A DNA stretch of 52,615 nucleotides from Accumulibacter sp. (GCA_031280565.1 JAITGN010000121.1:1-52615); one strand, 5' to 3'; positions 29,013-39,661 are shown, counted from the stretch's first letter. Made by a program: numbers and translations. Notes: generated from the letters alone by a model not told the origin.

Positions 29013-30782
29013 TTACCGGTCGGCATCCCGATACGCTGCATGGAACGTCGCCAAAAAACGTTCCGCGTCCTGAAAGCCGACGACACGCGCCTTTTCATTG
29101 CCTTGCCTGTCGAAAAAAATGACACCTGGCGGTCCGAACAGGCCAAAACGGGCCAGAAGCACTTTGTCGTTGTCATTGTTTGCGGTGACATCCGCCTGTA
29201 GAAGCGTCAGGCCGGAAAGCGCCTTCCGGACGCGCGCGTCGGAAAAAGTCAGGCGCTCCATCTCTTTGCATGTGATGCACCAGTCGGCGTAAAAATCGAG
29301 CATTACCGGCGCGCGGGACGCGCTCAGGCGGCTTTCCAGTCCGGACAGCGAACGTACCCGCTCAAAAGTGATGCCAGGGCGCGTTTCCCCGGCGATCCAG
29401 TCAAGCGGGCGCAAAGGGTCTTTCGCACCCGCGAGCGCACCGGAAAGAATGGCAACTCCCCCAAACAGGCAGAAAATGCCGGCGAATCTTCGAAAAATCC
29501 GCGCCGGGCCGACTTGCGTGGGCAACGGGTCGATAGCGCGGAGCGCTATGGCAGGCGCGATAAGCAGACTTCCCCATATTGCCATCTGGACGGCCGGCGG
29601 AAGGTACAGAGCGATGAGCCAGTGGGCGACTCCGAGGAGAACGAAGCCGAAAAACCGGTTGACAGCGTTCATCCATAGGCCGGTTTTGGGGAGCAAACTT
29701 CCGGCTGAAGCGCCGACGGCCAGCAAAGGAATACCCATCCCCCATGCCATGCAGAAAAGGGCCAGTCCGCCGAGCGCCGCGTTTCCGGAATGTCCGACAT
29801 AGAGCAATGCGCCGGCGAGCGGCGGCGCAACACAAGGCGCAACGATGAGCGCGGACAGGCCGCCCATCACAGCAACGCTGACAAAGGATCGCCCGCGAAG
29901 CTGCGACGCATTGGCGGCGATCGACGTTTGCAGGCAGGCGGGGAGCCGCAGCGTATAAAAACCAAACATTGAGAAAGCCAGAATGACGAAAAGCGAAGCG
30001 AATCCGCCGCGCGCCCACGGGGTTTGCAATACACCGGAAAACAGCGTGCCGGAAAATCCCGCGAGAACGCCCGCCAGCGCATAGGCCGCCGCCATGCCGG
30101 AAACATAGGCCAGCGAGAGGAAGAAAGCTGTTGATCGTGACAGGGCATGCGCCCCGTGCCTCGTACCAACGATGATGCCCGACAGGATCGGGAGCATGGG
30201 GAGGACGCACGGAGTCAGCGAGAGCAAAACACCGAAACCAAAAAATGTCGCGGCGATGAGCGCCACGCCGGAGTTTTCGAGAAACCGCGCGATACGCCCA
30301 GACTCGTCATCCTGAAAAGAGTCTGTAAAGGTGAATGGCACGACAGCCGCGGAAGCTATGGCGGGGAGACTGACGGAAAAACGCCGTTTCTGTGGCGGAT
30401 AACAAAGGCCGAGTTCCTCGGAACAGCCCTGTGATGTGACATCCAGGTCAAACGCCAGCGCTTCGGATGTTTGGAGTTTGACCGGAATCCGGAGACGGAG
30501 TTCGCGGTAATAGACTTCGACATCCCCGAAATTCTCATCGAATTTTTTCTTGCCTTGCGGAAAAGCGGGCGCGCCAAGCTGTATTTCCGGCGGAGCGGAT
30601 TGAAAGGCGAATTTGTCACGGTAAAGATAATAACCCTCGGCGATTTCGAAGCGGACTTCGATCGTTCGCGCATCTATGGTTTCCACGGAAGATTTGAACG
30701 CGATGGAAGGAGGCAGGGGGACGGCGGCCTTGGCGAGCGGCGACGCCGCGAGAAACAGAAGGAAAACGATGCGGCAAATCAT
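29013..30782 (-). CDS. dsbD: Thiol:disulfide interchange protein DsbD
   Basis: Multi-TM with LSLTPCVLPMLPIL and APCVAPPLAGAL; C-terminal thioredoxin fold VMLDFYADWCITCKEME. Confidence 0.95.
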   Translation of the reverse strand: MICRIVFLLFLAASPLAKAAVPLPPSIAFKSSVETIDARTIEVRFEIAEGYYLYRDKFAFQSAPPEIQLGAPAFPQGKKKFDENFGDVEVYYRELRLRIPVKLQTSEALAFDLDVTSQGCSEELGLCYPPQKRRFSVSLPAIASAAVVPFTFTDSFQDDESGRIARFLENSGVALIAATFFGFGVLLSLTPCVLPMLPILSGIIVGTRHGAHALSRSTAFFLSLAYVSGMAAAYALAGVLAGFSGTLFSGVLQTPWARGGFASLFVILAFSMFGFYTLRLPACLQTSIAANASQLRGRSFVSVAVMGGLSALIVAPCVAPPLAGALLYVGHSGNAALGGLALFCMAWGMGIPLLAVGASAGSLLPKTGLWMNAVNRFFGFVLLGVAHWLIALYLPPAVQMAIWGSLLIAPAIALRAIDPLPTQVGPARIFRRFAGIFCLFGGVAILSGALAGAKDPLRPLDWIAGETRPGITFERVRSLSGLESRLSASRAPVMLDFYADWCITCKEMERLTFSDARVRKALSGLTLLQADVTANNDNDKVLLARFGLFGPPGVIFFDRQGNEKARVVGFQDAERFLATFHAAYRDADR

Positions 30783-31108
30783 TGAGCGGCGTCCGCGTGA
30801 GTTTCGGCGGACACCCAGTCCAAATAATCCGGCAAGCCGCGACTGATCCGGAAGGCGATGATTTCAGGTGTTTCATAAGGATGGGCCGCCCGAATGGCCG
30901 CCTCAAGCGCGGGGTAGACAGATGACGCCGTTTTTATGAAAAGCGGAATCTCTTCCGCCGATTCGACTTTTCCTTCCCAGCGATAAATCGAGCGGCACGG
31001 AGAAAGAATGTTCACGCAGGCGGCCAGATGCTGTGAAACGAGTGAATCCGCCAGTTTTTCGGCGGAAACACGATCCGGAAAATTGGTCAAAACAAGCAGG
31101 GCAGACAT
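30779..31108 (-). CDS. cutA: Divalent cation tolerance protein CutA
   Basis: VLTNFPDRVSAEKLADSLVSQHLAACVNILSPCRSIYRWEGKVESAEEIPLFIKT; HPYETPEIIAF. Confidence 0.96.
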   Translation of the reverse strand: MSALLVLTNFPDRVSAEKLADSLVSQHLAACVNILSPCRSIYRWEGKVESAEEIPLFIKTASSVYPALEAAIRAAHPYETPEIIAFRISRGLPDYLDWVSAETHADAAQ

Positions 31109-31165
31109 GGTGAGATTTTACCTTGGAGCGCGTGTTTGCGCCGGAAACATTCATGCTCCATGATA

Positions 31166-31200
31166 AGCATTAAAAATACGTTTTCAAGGCATTTTTACGG
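31166..31200 (-). repeat. Dispersed repeat family B, short partial copy
   Basis: Minus strand AAAAATGCCTTGAAAACGTATTTTTA vs aaaaatggcttgaaaacgtt. Confidence 0.45.
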
Positions 31201-31529
31201 ACAGGAGATTTGCGAGACGGGTATTCATGCCTATTGATCGAAAGGGTTTGGAAGCGGATTTTTCTTTCTCGGCAGTCGTTTGACTCTTCGGCCAAAAAAA
31301 GGTGTTAACTGAAACCAAGGATTTCGATGAGATCGAAATCTTTGTCACGACCTTGTCCAATTCAATCAATTTCAGATAAAAATCCACAGGGAAACTACTT
31401 TGTAGCGCGAAAAACCAAACCTCCAAAGTTGCTGTAAGCCCGATCATTGTCCGTGGGAATCTCGGTAATTTTTTCGTGAATACCTGTTTCGTGCACAGTA
31501 GCCAGAACCTCTGAACTTCCAGGCCAGTC

Positions 31530-31860
31530 CGCGCGACTTGCAGTCATCACCACATAAGGTGGGCAACGAAGCCGGGCTTTTCGAAGACGGTGGTCAAATG
31601 GAAGAAACGCGACCCGGTCAAGGAGTTACTCACGGGCCGAGGAATCCCCTTCAAACGCGTTGTCTGTCGAAAAGGAGGCCCTCATTGCGGCCTTCCGACA
31701 GGTGAAGGGCTGCAAGAACTTCTATCTGACCATTGTTTTGCAGCGTCGCAAATGTACCAGCTCCGATAGTCTTGCTCATGAGCTTGCGAGAAGGCAGTGG
31801 CGCAGCCTGGCGTCGATATGGCCGGACGTACCGGAAAACCGTTTTCGCTTGAAAGCATGC
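31530..31860 (+). pseudogene. Decayed IS481-like transposase remnant
   Basis: Fragments in different frames: KPGFSKTVVKWKKRDPVKE (HTH-like), LSVEKEALIAAFRQ; multiple frameshifts and stops. Confidence 0.5.
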
Positions 31861-31906
31861 GAAACGGTGAGTTGACGCTGTGCCGCGGTCAAAAACGCCT
31901 TGAATC

Positions 31907-32950
31907 CTAAATGACGATCACCGGGGTTTCACCGTCCGCGCGACGGGTAATCGCGCCGATTTCGATGGGCGTTTCTCCGGCCTTCCTGAGGAAGGCCAGG
32001 GCGTTTGCCGCATCGTCACGCGAGACGACCAGCGCCATTCCGATGCCGCAGTTGAAAACCCGCCACATTTCGTTTTCGGCGATGCCGCCTTCTTCCTGAA
32101 ACCACTGGAAGATTTCCGGACGTTCCCACGCGGATTTTTCGATGACTGCCTTGACGTTTTCCGGCAAGACGCGCGGCACGTTTTCGACCAGCCCGCCGCC
32201 GGTGATGTGCGCCATGCCTTTGACCTGAATCGCCGCTGCCAGCGCAAGCACCGGTTTCACGTAAATGCGTGTCGGCGCCATGATGACATCCGCGAGGATT
32301 TTTCCGCCGGAACCGAAGGGCGAGCACAGGTCGGGACGCGAGCGAGCGAGTATCTTCCGGATGAGCGAATAACCGTTCGAATGTGCTCCGGAAGATTTCA
32401 GCCCGATCAGCACATCGCCCGGTACGATAGCACTTCCGTCGATGATCCGCGATTTTTCGACGATGCCGACCGCGAAGCCGGCCAGATCATATTCGCCTTC
32501 GGGATACATGTCCGGCATTTCGGCCGTTTCTCCGCCGAGGAGGGCGCAGCCAGCCTGTTCACAGCCTTCCGCGACGCCTTTGATAACGCGGGCTGCCTTG
32601 TCGACATCAAGCTTGCCGCAGGCGAAATAGTCCAGAAAAAACAGAGGCTCGGCGCCCTGAACCAGCACATCGTTGACGCTCATCGCGACCAGGTCGATTC
32701 CAACGGTATCGTGACGGTCGAGGTCGAACGCCAGCCTGAGCTTTGTTCCAACGCCGTCCGTTCCGGAAACCAGCACCGGCTCGCGAAAGCGTTTCGATAT
32801 TTCGAAGAGCGCGCCAAATCCGCCCAGGCTGCCCAGCACACCCTCGCGCAGGGTTTTGCGGGCAAACGGCTTGATGCGTTCGACGAGCGCGTCGCCCGCA
32901 TCGATATCGACGCCGGCGTCACGGTAGGATAAGGGCTTTGGAGAAGTCAT
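31907..32950 (-). CDS. purM: Phosphoribosylformylglycinamidine cyclo-ligase
   Basis: [68 protein letters not shown]. Confidence 0.97.
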   Translation of the reverse strand: MTSPKPLSYRDAGVDIDAGDALVERIKPFARKTLREGVLGSLGGFGALFEISKRFREPVLVSGTDGVGTKLRLAFDLDRHDTVGIDLVAMSVNDVLVQGAEPLFFLDYFACGKLDVDKAARVIKGVAEGCEQAGCALLGGETAEMPDMYPEGEYDLAGFAVGIVEKSRIIDGSAIVPGDVLIGLKSSGAHSNGYSLIRKILARSRPDLCSPFGSGGKILADVIMAPTRIYVKPVLALAAAIQVKGMAHITGGGLVENVPRVLPENVKAVIEKSAWERPEIFQWFQEEGGIAENEMWRVFNCGIGMALVVSRDDAANALAFLRKAGETPIEIGAITRRADGETPVIVI

Positions 32951-33074
32951 CTGTATAAGCTCACGAAGATCGGAAAAGTCATCGCGGCGGCGCGGAGTGG
33001 TAGAATGCGGGCCACCTTCTGAAAAAATTTTAATTCTATCCGAAATGCTTTTCTCGCGTACGGACACGCGAATT

Positions 33075-33170
33075 TTTATCGAAAATCCGCTTGGGCCGGA
33101 AATTTCTCCTTTTGGGGGAATGACGGGCTGCGGGAGAGGCGCGGTTTTTTCCGCGCTGCGCTGTTCCGCC
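33075..33170 (-). repeat. Dispersed intergenic repeat related to 14105-14205
   Basis: See 14105-14205. Confidence 0.55.
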
Positions 33171-33191
33171 ACGCCCGCCGCAGACTGAAAC

Positions 33192-33848
33192 ATGCGCCAA
33201 TTATTGCTTGATCTTCTTCCGGAAAATCCGCCGCGTTTTGACGATTTTATCGCGGGCGAGAATAGTGAAGCCTTGACGGGCCTCGCTGCCTGGCTTTCAC
33301 CCGAAAGCAGGGAAACGTCTCTCTTTTTATGGGGAGAATCCGGTTCGGGTAAAACGCACCTGCTCCGCGCCAGCGGCGCGTATTATCACGACGCCGCCGC
33401 CGATTCTGCCCCCGTTTTTCCAGACAATGCGGCGCTCTTTTACGCCGTCGATAACGTTGGCGCTCTCGACGAAGCCGGGCAGATCGCGCTTTTTAACCTT
33501 TTCAATTTTCTCGGCGCTTCGGGCGGACGCCTGCTCGCCGCGTCGGACAGGCCGCCGCGCGAACTGCCTTTTCGCGAAGACGCGCGGACGCGCCTCGCCT
33601 CGGGCCTGATATACAGGCTGACGCCGCTGGGCGACGAAGAAAAACGCGAGGCGCTTGTTTCCTGGGCGCTGGGGCGCGGCCTGCGGCTTTCCGGCGAAGC
33701 GGTCGATTATCTGCTCGCGCGCGCGCCGCGCGACATGGGGACGCTTTCATTCCTGCTGACGGCGCTCGAACGCCGTTCGCTCGAACGCAAACGGACGATC
33801 ACGCTCGCCCTGCTTCGTGAAATCCTGTACGCTCCAACGCTCGAATGA
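33192..33848 (+). CDS. hda: DnaA regulatory inactivator Hda
   Basis: [43 protein letters not shown]; short DnaA-like AAA+. Confidence 0.93.
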   Translation: MRQLLLDLLPENPPRFDDFIAGENSEALTGLAAWLSPESRETSLFLWGESGSGKTHLLRASGAYYHDAAADSAPVFPDNAALFYAVDNVGALDEAGQIALFNLFNFLGASGGRLLAASDRPPRELPFREDARTRLASGLIYRLTPLGDEEKREALVSWALGRGLRLSGEAVDYLLARAPRDMGTLSFLLTALERRSLERKRTITLALLREILYAPTLE

Positions 33849-33863
33849 CCCGGAATCCTTCCC

Positions 33864-34523
33864 ATGCAACTTGCCCTTTTCGACCTCGACAATACACTGC
33901 TTTCTGGTGACAGCGACTATGAATGGACGCGTTTTCTTGTCGACAAAGGCGTCCTTGACGAACATTCCTTCGAAAAAAGGAACACTGTTTTTTTCGAACA
34001 GTACAAAGCCGGCACACTGAACATCGATGAGTTTCTGGAATTTCAGCTCGCGCCGCTTTCACGGATTCCGCGCGATGCGCTGCGATCCTTGCGGGACGAG
34101 TTTATGGAAACGCGCATTCGCCCGAAAATCGGCCCGAAAGCCCGCGCCCTGATTGAAAAGCACCGTGATGATCTTTGCGCGCTCGTTACCGCGACGAACA
34201 CGTTCGTTACCGGGCCGATCTGCCAGGAACTGGGAATCCCGCACCTGGTCGCGACGATCGCCGGCATGGAAAAGGGCGTTTTTACTGGAAAACCGCGTGG
34301 CACGCCCGCTTTCCGCGACGGAAAAGTCCGCCGGGTCGAAGCCTGGCTCGAAGCGCGCGGCCTTTGGCTCGGCGATTTTGGACGGAGCTGGTTTTACAGC
34401 GATTCATTCAACGATCTTCCCCTGCTTTCGGCTGTCAGCGATCCGGTCGCTGTCAATCCGGATTCTGTTTTGCGCGCCCATGCGAAAAAAGCCGGGTGGC
34501 TGATACTGGAAACCGGCGAATGA
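33864..34523 (+). CDS. HAD-IB family hydrolase (SerB-like)
   Basis: MQLALFDLDNTLLSGDSDYEW; ALVTATNTFVTGPI; FYSDSFNDLPLL. Confidence 0.92.
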   Translation: MQLALFDLDNTLLSGDSDYEWTRFLVDKGVLDEHSFEKRNTVFFEQYKAGTLNIDEFLEFQLAPLSRIPRDALRSLRDEFMETRIRPKIGPKARALIEKHRDDLCALVTATNTFVTGPICQELGIPHLVATIAGMEKGVFTGKPRGTPAFRDGKVRRVEAWLEARGLWLGDFGRSWFYSDSFNDLPLLSAVSDPVAVNPDSVLRAHAKKAGWLILETGE

Positions 34524-34598
34524 GCCGCGCCGCCGTTCAAACACTGTCTGGAAACCCGCCGTTTCCGTTTTTTTATCCGTTTTTCAAATACACACGAT

Positions 34599-35951
34599 AT
34601 GTTCAAAAAATTCATGGCGCGAATTTTCGGCCGCTATGCCAAGACGCGCCATAAGAATGCCGCTGTCCTTGACGCGAGAAAATACGGACTCCGCCGCGAC
34701 CAGATCAGCAACGGCAGCTTGCGAACCGTCGAGACGTTGCAGCAGCGCGGCTATCGCGCTTTTATCGTCGGCGGCGCCGTCCGCGATCTGCTGATCGGCG
34801 AGAAACCCAAGGATTACGACGTGGCGACCGACGCCATGCCTGAAGAAGTGCGTCAGTGCTTCCGGCGGTCGCGCGTTATCGGCCGCCGTTTCCAGATCGT
34901 GCATGTCCTCATGGGTTCCGAAACCGTTGAAGTCACCACGTTCCGGGGCCGTCATCCCGGCGGCGCGAAAGGATTGACCGACAATCATGGCCGCCTGCTG
35001 CGCGACAATGTGTTCGGCAACCACAAGGAAGACGCCGAACGGCGCGACTTTACGATCAACGCGCTGTATTTCGACCCGGTTGCCGAAACGATCGTCGATT
35101 ACCACAACGGTGTCGCCGACCTCAAGGAAAAGCGCCTGCGCGTGATCGGCGATCCCGAAACCCGTTACCGCGAAGATCCGGTACGTATGCTTCGCGCCGT
35201 GCGTCTCGCGGCAAAACTTGGCTTTGTCATCGACCCAAAGGCGCAAAAGCCGCTCCGCGGACTTGCTCCGCTGATCGAAAATGTTCCTTCGGCACGGCTG
35301 GTCGACGAAACGCTCAAACTTCTGATGTCGGGCCATGCCGTCGAAAGCCTTGAAAGGCTTCGGGCGGAAGGATTGCACGGCGGCCTGTTGCCGCTGCTCG
35401 ATATCGTTCTGGACAATCCGCGGAGCGAACGTTTTGTCCGTCAGGCGCTTCAGGGCACCGACCGGCGTGTCCGCGAAAGAAAGCCGGTGTCGTCGGGATT
35501 CCTGTTCGCCGCCCTGCTCTGGCATGATGTTCTCGATCAGTGGGAAACGCTCAGGGATTCCGGCGAACTTCCGATGCCATCGCTCTTTCTGTCCATGGAT
35601 TCCGCGCTCGCCCGCCAGGGCGAAAAACTCGCGATTACGCGCCGAATCGCTGGCGACATCAGGGAAATCTGGTCGCTCCAGCCGCGTTTCGAACAACGCG
35701 CTGGAAAACGCCCCTACGGTTTGCTGGAACATCCGCGCTTCCGCGCCGCGTATGATTTTCTGCTCCTGCGCGTCGAATCTGGTGAAGCGCCCGCCGAACT
35801 CGGCCAGTGGTGGACAGAATTTCTCGATGCCGGTGCCAGTGAACGTGCCGCAATGCTGCTCCCCGCCGAGACGCGCGGAACGCGCCGGCGCAGGCGGCGC
35901 CGTGCCGCGCCGTCCGCCCCTCTGGAGAGCGCGGACAGCACTACGATTTGA
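34599..35951 (+). CDS. pcnB: Poly(A) polymerase
   Basis: AFIVGGAVRDLLIGEKPKDYDVATDAMPEEVRQCF; Arg-rich C-terminus TRRRRRRRAAPSAP. Confidence 0.95.
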   Translation: MFKKFMARIFGRYAKTRHKNAAVLDARKYGLRRDQISNGSLRTVETLQQRGYRAFIVGGAVRDLLIGEKPKDYDVATDAMPEEVRQCFRRSRVIGRRFQIVHVLMGSETVEVTTFRGRHPGGAKGLTDNHGRLLRDNVFGNHKEDAERRDFTINALYFDPVAETIVDYHNGVADLKEKRLRVIGDPETRYREDPVRMLRAVRLAAKLGFVIDPKAQKPLRGLAPLIENVPSARLVDETLKLLMSGHAVESLERLRAEGLHGGLLPLLDIVLDNPRSERFVRQALQGTDRRVRERKPVSSGFLFAALLWHDVLDQWETLRDSGELPMPSLFLSMDSALARQGEKLAITRRIAGDIREIWSLQPRFEQRAGKRPYGLLEHPRFRAAYDFLLLRVESGEAPAELGQWWTEFLDAGASERAAMLLPAETRGTRRRRRRRAAPSAPLESADSTTI

Positions 35952-35964
35952 CGCCGCCGTCCCG

Positions 35965-36447
35965 ATGACTCTTGCCTACGTCGCGCTCGGTTCCAACCTG
36001 GGCGATTCCGCCGCGCAGCTTCGCAAAGCGCTTGACGAGCTTGCCCATTTGCGCGGATCGCGCCTGCTTCGCGCTTCGTCGCTTTACCGCACAGCGCCTG
36101 TCGGAATCCGCGGACAGCCCGATTTCATCAACGCGGCCGCCGTTTTTGAAACGCGCCTCATGCCTCTGGAGATGCTCGAAGAATTGCTTTCCCTTGAAGA
36201 GCGTTTCGGGCGGCAGCGCGCTTTTCTCCACGCGCCGCGTACGCTTGACCTCGACCTTCTGTTGCACGGCGGTCAGGTCATCGACACACCAAGGCTTCAA
36301 TTACCGCATCCCCGCATGCACCTGCGGGCGTTCGTGCTTGCGCCCCTGCTCGAAATTGCCCCGGATTGCGGGATTCCGGGGCGTGGCGCGGCGTCCGCCT
36401 GGCGAACCGCGACGGCCCTGCAACGCGTCGATCGCCTGGATGCGTAA
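35965..36447 (+). CDS. folK: 2-amino-4-hydroxy-6-hydroxymethyldihydropteridine pyrophosphokinase
   Basis: MTLAYVALGSNLGDSAAQL; ETRLMPLEMLEELLSLEERFGRQRAFLHAPRTLDLDLLLHGG; LPHPRMHLRAFVLAPL. Confidence 0.96.
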   Translation: MTLAYVALGSNLGDSAAQLRKALDELAHLRGSRLLRASSLYRTAPVGIRGQPDFINAAAVFETRLMPLEMLEELLSLEERFGRQRAFLHAPRTLDLDLLLHGGQVIDTPRLQLPHPRMHLRAFVLAPLLEIAPDCGIPGRGAASAWRTATALQRVDRLDA

Positions 36448-36563
36448 AAGGCGCTTAAAAGATGAGCGATTTCAACGCATTTTAATTCGATATTTCGGTA
36501 AATTCCCTTTAAAACATAGTTTTTATCGAGAAAATGAAACAGTCTTTTCAATGTAGATTCAGA

Positions 36564-36678
36564 AAAATGGCTTGAAAACGTTGCAAAAATTTTGTAGATT
36601 CATCGTTTTTCTGCGTAAATATTATTTTTATTCCGTATTTTCAGTATCTTCAGAGGCTGTCATATATTTTTTTCGGAC
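36564..36678 (+). repeat. AT-rich dispersed repeat family B, copy 2
   Basis: aaaaatggcttgaaaacgtt...cagaggctgtcatatatttttttcgga. Confidence 0.75.
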
Positions 36679-36682
36679 ATTG

Positions 36683-36737
36683 AATTAGCGGCAGTCCGGA
36701 AGCCGTTGCGGATCTAATGTCGTTGGGGAAGGGAGGT
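36683..36737 (+). repeat. Dispersed repeat family A, partial copy
   Basis: attagcggcagtccggaagccgttgcggatctaatgtcgttgggga vs attagcgacagcccggaagccgctgtcgatctaacatcattggcaa at 1166. Confidence 0.7.
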
Positions 36738-36774
36738 ATGATGAACCGGCGGAATGTGAAGCGTTTTCCGCAAA

Positions 36775-37398
36775 TCATTCCCGAGGCAGGGATACGCTTT
36801 CGCTTGGCTTGAGCGCGATACCGTCCGCGCCAGTCGCGGCGTTTTCCTGCTCCGTCGCGGTTTTCTTCGGCATGATGATGGCGCGGACGCGTGGTGGATG
36901 AGCACCCGGCGGCGCGGCGCGGGCGGTTTCGCCTTTTGGCGCGTTGGTCGCCGTGAATTTTTCGGTCAGCGCGTTGTACAGAATGTAGTATCCACGGACT
37001 TCGTCAGACGCGTTTTTGACCCAGGCGCGGACGAAAAATTCCGCCTGATCGTTCCGCGCGTTGTATTCGATGCGCTCGCCCTTGCCTTCCATGCAGGCGT
37101 CTTTTCCTTCGAGCTTTTCCTTGTAATGGGCCAGTCCGTCTTTGCCGCCCGTGGCGACGCCTTTCTGAAAACCGTCGGCATCCTGGGTTACGACCAGGCG
37201 GTCTGTGCGAAGCTGCGTCGTTCCCTGCGTCAATACGACATTTCCTTCGTAAATCTGTACTTTGTTGATGTCGTCGAGACTCATGCGGTTGGCCTCAATG
37301 CTGATCGGCTTGTCGCGGTCGGCCTTTTCCGCGTGCGCGGGACAGGCAAGGCAAGCGACGAGAAAAGCCGCGGCGCGGAGAATTTCGCGGGTTTTCAT
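36775..37398 (-). CDS. lptA: LPS transport periplasmic protein LptA
   Basis: KPISIEANRMSLDDINKVQIYEGNVVLTQGTTQLRTDRLVVTQD. Confidence 0.93.
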   Translation of the reverse strand: MKTREILRAAAFLVACLACPAHAEKADRDKPISIEANRMSLDDINKVQIYEGNVVLTQGTTQLRTDRLVVTQDADGFQKGVATGGKDGLAHYKEKLEGKDACMEGKGERIEYNARNDQAEFFVRAWVKNASDEVRGYYILYNALTEKFTATNAPKGETARAAPPGAHPPRVRAIIMPKKTATEQENAATGADGIALKPSESVSLPRE

Positions 37399-37964
37399 TT
37401 TTGTTCGAGAAACGCGGATGCTCTGGATTCGAGCAGGTAGGTCTGCGCGCGGTTGTCGATCCGCATTCCGACGCCCTTGACCCAGGATTTTCCTTGAACG
37501 ATCACTACCGGTGCGCGGGTAAATGCTTTTTCTTCTTCGGAAAGCACGGTGAGCTGCGGCATGGTGGCGACCATTTGCGGGTCTGTCGGCGTTGAGTCGC
37601 GAACGATCCGCACATTGCCCTGAAGGTCAATTTCCTCGCCTTCGTCACGCATGATTCCCAGGTCGGAAGTCAGCGTAACCGGAGGTTTTCCGGGGTTCAG
37701 GTAAATGATGGAAGGATAGGCGACAGTCAGCGTGCCGTCGTCCGGATAATGGCGCGTTTCCGGCGATTTAAGCGTATACAGGAGTTCACCGGCCGGGTTG
37801 ATTTTGCGCAGTGTGCTGCCTTTTACGATGTAGTCGGGATCGTGACGGTAGTGTCCATCATGACGCGCGCCGGGTATTTCAGAGATGTGGCGGAGCCAGA
37901 AGGTAAGTGCGGCCAGCGTGAAGAGCAGCGTTAATGGGAAAATCGCGCTGTGCCAATGTTTCAT
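37395..37964 (-). CDS. lptC: LPS export protein LptC
   Basis: Single N-terminal TM; HDPDYIVKGSTLRKINPAGELLYTLKSPETRHYPDDGTLTV. Confidence 0.9.
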   Translation of the reverse strand: MKHWHSAIFPLTLLFTLAALTFWLRHISEIPGARHDGHYRHDPDYIVKGSTLRKINPAGELLYTLKSPETRHYPDDGTLTVAYPSIIYLNPGKPPVTLTSDLGIMRDEGEEIDLQGNVRIVRDSTPTDPQMVATMPQLTVLSEEEKAFTRAPVVIVQGKSWVKGVGMRIDNRAQTYLLESRASAFLEQK

Positions 37965-38506
37965 TCAGACGGCTCCGGCAGATAGGCGGCAAGGATGGAA
38001 TTGAGCCTGCCTTGCGCTTCAAGGATGAATTCACAGACTTCGCGCACCGCGCCGCGTCCGCCAGGGTAGCGGGAGACCCAGCGCGCGCGGCGTTTTATCA
38101 GGTCGCGGCTGTCCGCTGGAGCGGCTGAAAAGCCGCACGCCGCCATGACGCGGAGGTCGATGATGTCGTCGCCCATGTAACCGGCTTCTTCCGCCAGCAA
38201 TCCCGATTTCCGGAGAATGTCGCGCAGGGCGGCGAGCTTGTCTTCCACGCCCTGGTAAAGATGGCCGATATGAAGATGTTTCGCGCGCTTTTCGACACAG
38301 GGAGCGTTCCGGCCGGTGATGATGGCCAGTTCGATTCCCGCTTTTTGCAGGAGATTGATGCCGAGTCCGTCGACGCTGTTGAACGCCTTGATTTCGACGC
38401 CTTCATCGGTGTAATACAGCGAGCCGTCCGACAGGACGCCGTCGACGTCGAACGCCATCAGCTTTATCCGGGCGGCGCGCGCGCGCGCGTCTTCGAGAGC
38501 GTCCAT
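37961..38506 (-). CDS. kdsC: 3-deoxy-D-manno-octulosonate-8-phosphatase
   Basis: IKLMAFDVDGVLSDGSLYYTDEGVEIKAFNSVDGLGINLLQ; GYMGDDIIDLRVM. Confidence 0.95.
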   Translation of the reverse strand: MDALEDARARAARIKLMAFDVDGVLSDGSLYYTDEGVEIKAFNSVDGLGINLLQKAGIELAIITGRNAPCVEKRAKHLHIGHLYQGVEDKLAALRDILRKSGLLAEEAGYMGDDIIDLRVMAACGFSAAPADSRDLIKRRARWVSRYPGGRGAVREVCEFILEAQGRLNSILAAYLPEPSE

Positions 38507-39489
38507 CAGACGGCCTTTGCCTGAAACAGGTCATGCATGTTGAGTGCGCCAATAAGACAGCCGTTTTCGTCGACGACGGGAATCTGGTTGATTCTGTGTT
38601 TTTCCATCATTTCAACGGCCTCGGCCGCGAGTTTTTCAGGTGAAATGCAACGCGGGTTGGCTGTCATCAATTCGGAAACCTCCGATGTCCGAAGGTCATG
38701 TCCGTTGACGATGGCGCGGCGCAGATCGCCGTCGGTAAAGATGCCGAGCGCTTTCCCGCTAGGCGATACAACGACAGTCATACCGATCCGGGCGCGCGAA
38801 ATTTCCTTGATGGCTTCCGCGATGCCCGCATCGGGCGCGACGGAGGGGACGGCGGCGCCCGTCCGCATGACATCGCGCACGCGCGTCAGCAGACGGCGTC
38901 CGAGCGCGCCGCCCGGATGTGAGCGGGCGAAATCCTCGGCACCGAATCCGCGCGCACGAAGCAGGGCGACGGCAAGCGCGTCGCCGAGCGCCAGCGTTGC
39001 CGTGGTACTGGCTGTCGGCGCGAGGTTCAGCGGGCAGGCTTCCTGTGCTACGCCTGCGTAAAGACTGACATCGGAATCGCGGGCGAGCGTCGATTGCGGT
39101 TTGCCGGTCATGGCGATCAGCATCGCGCCCTGGCGTTTGATTGACGGGAGGATATTCAGGATTTCGGCACTTTCCCCCGAATTGGAAATGGCGATGACGA
39201 CATCGCCGGACTGGATCATTCCAAGGTCGCCGTGGCTCGCTTCGGCGGGGTGAACAAAAAACGCCGGCGTACCCGTGCTGGCCAGCGTGGAAGCGATTTT
39301 TCGGCCGATATGCCCCGATTTCCCGATGCCGCAAACGATAACGCGGCCCCGGCAGTCAAGGATGAGCGACAACGCCCTGGAAAAGGAGACATCGATGTAT
39401 TCTGTCAGGGCAAGCACGGCTTCGCTTTCGATGCGAAGCACCTGCCGCGCGAGTTCAAGCGTTTCGGAGGTGGGCTGGGTCGATGTCAT
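38506..39489 (-). CDS. kdsD: Arabinose-5-phosphate isomerase (SIS + CBS)
   Basis: GRVIVCGIGKSGHIGRKIASTLASTGTPAFFVHPAEASHGDLGMI; CBS pair. Confidence 0.95.
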   Translation of the reverse strand: MTSTQPTSETLELARQVLRIESEAVLALTEYIDVSFSRALSLILDCRGRVIVCGIGKSGHIGRKIASTLASTGTPAFFVHPAEASHGDLGMIQSGDVVIAISNSGESAEILNILPSIKRQGAMLIAMTGKPQSTLARDSDVSLYAGVAQEACPLNLAPTASTTATLALGDALAVALLRARGFGAEDFARSHPGGALGRRLLTRVRDVMRTGAAVPSVAPDAGIAEAIKEISRARIGMTVVVSPSGKALGIFTDGDLRRAIVNGHDLRTSEVSELMTANPRCISPEKLAAEAVEMMEKHRINQIPVVDENGCLIGALNMHDLFQAKAV

Positions 39490-39661
39490 CGGCAGTTTCC
39501 GGCGGGATTTTATCTTCGGAAGTATAGCAGATGGGAGCGCTGGCTTCGTCAGCCGCGGGACGCGCTACGGATGGAAGCGCTCCGCGCGGGGAGGGCGCGG
39601 AGATGGAACGGGGAAGGCGTTTCCCCGTTTTCCGGGCGCGGGCGTCAGGCAGGCGTCCGGG

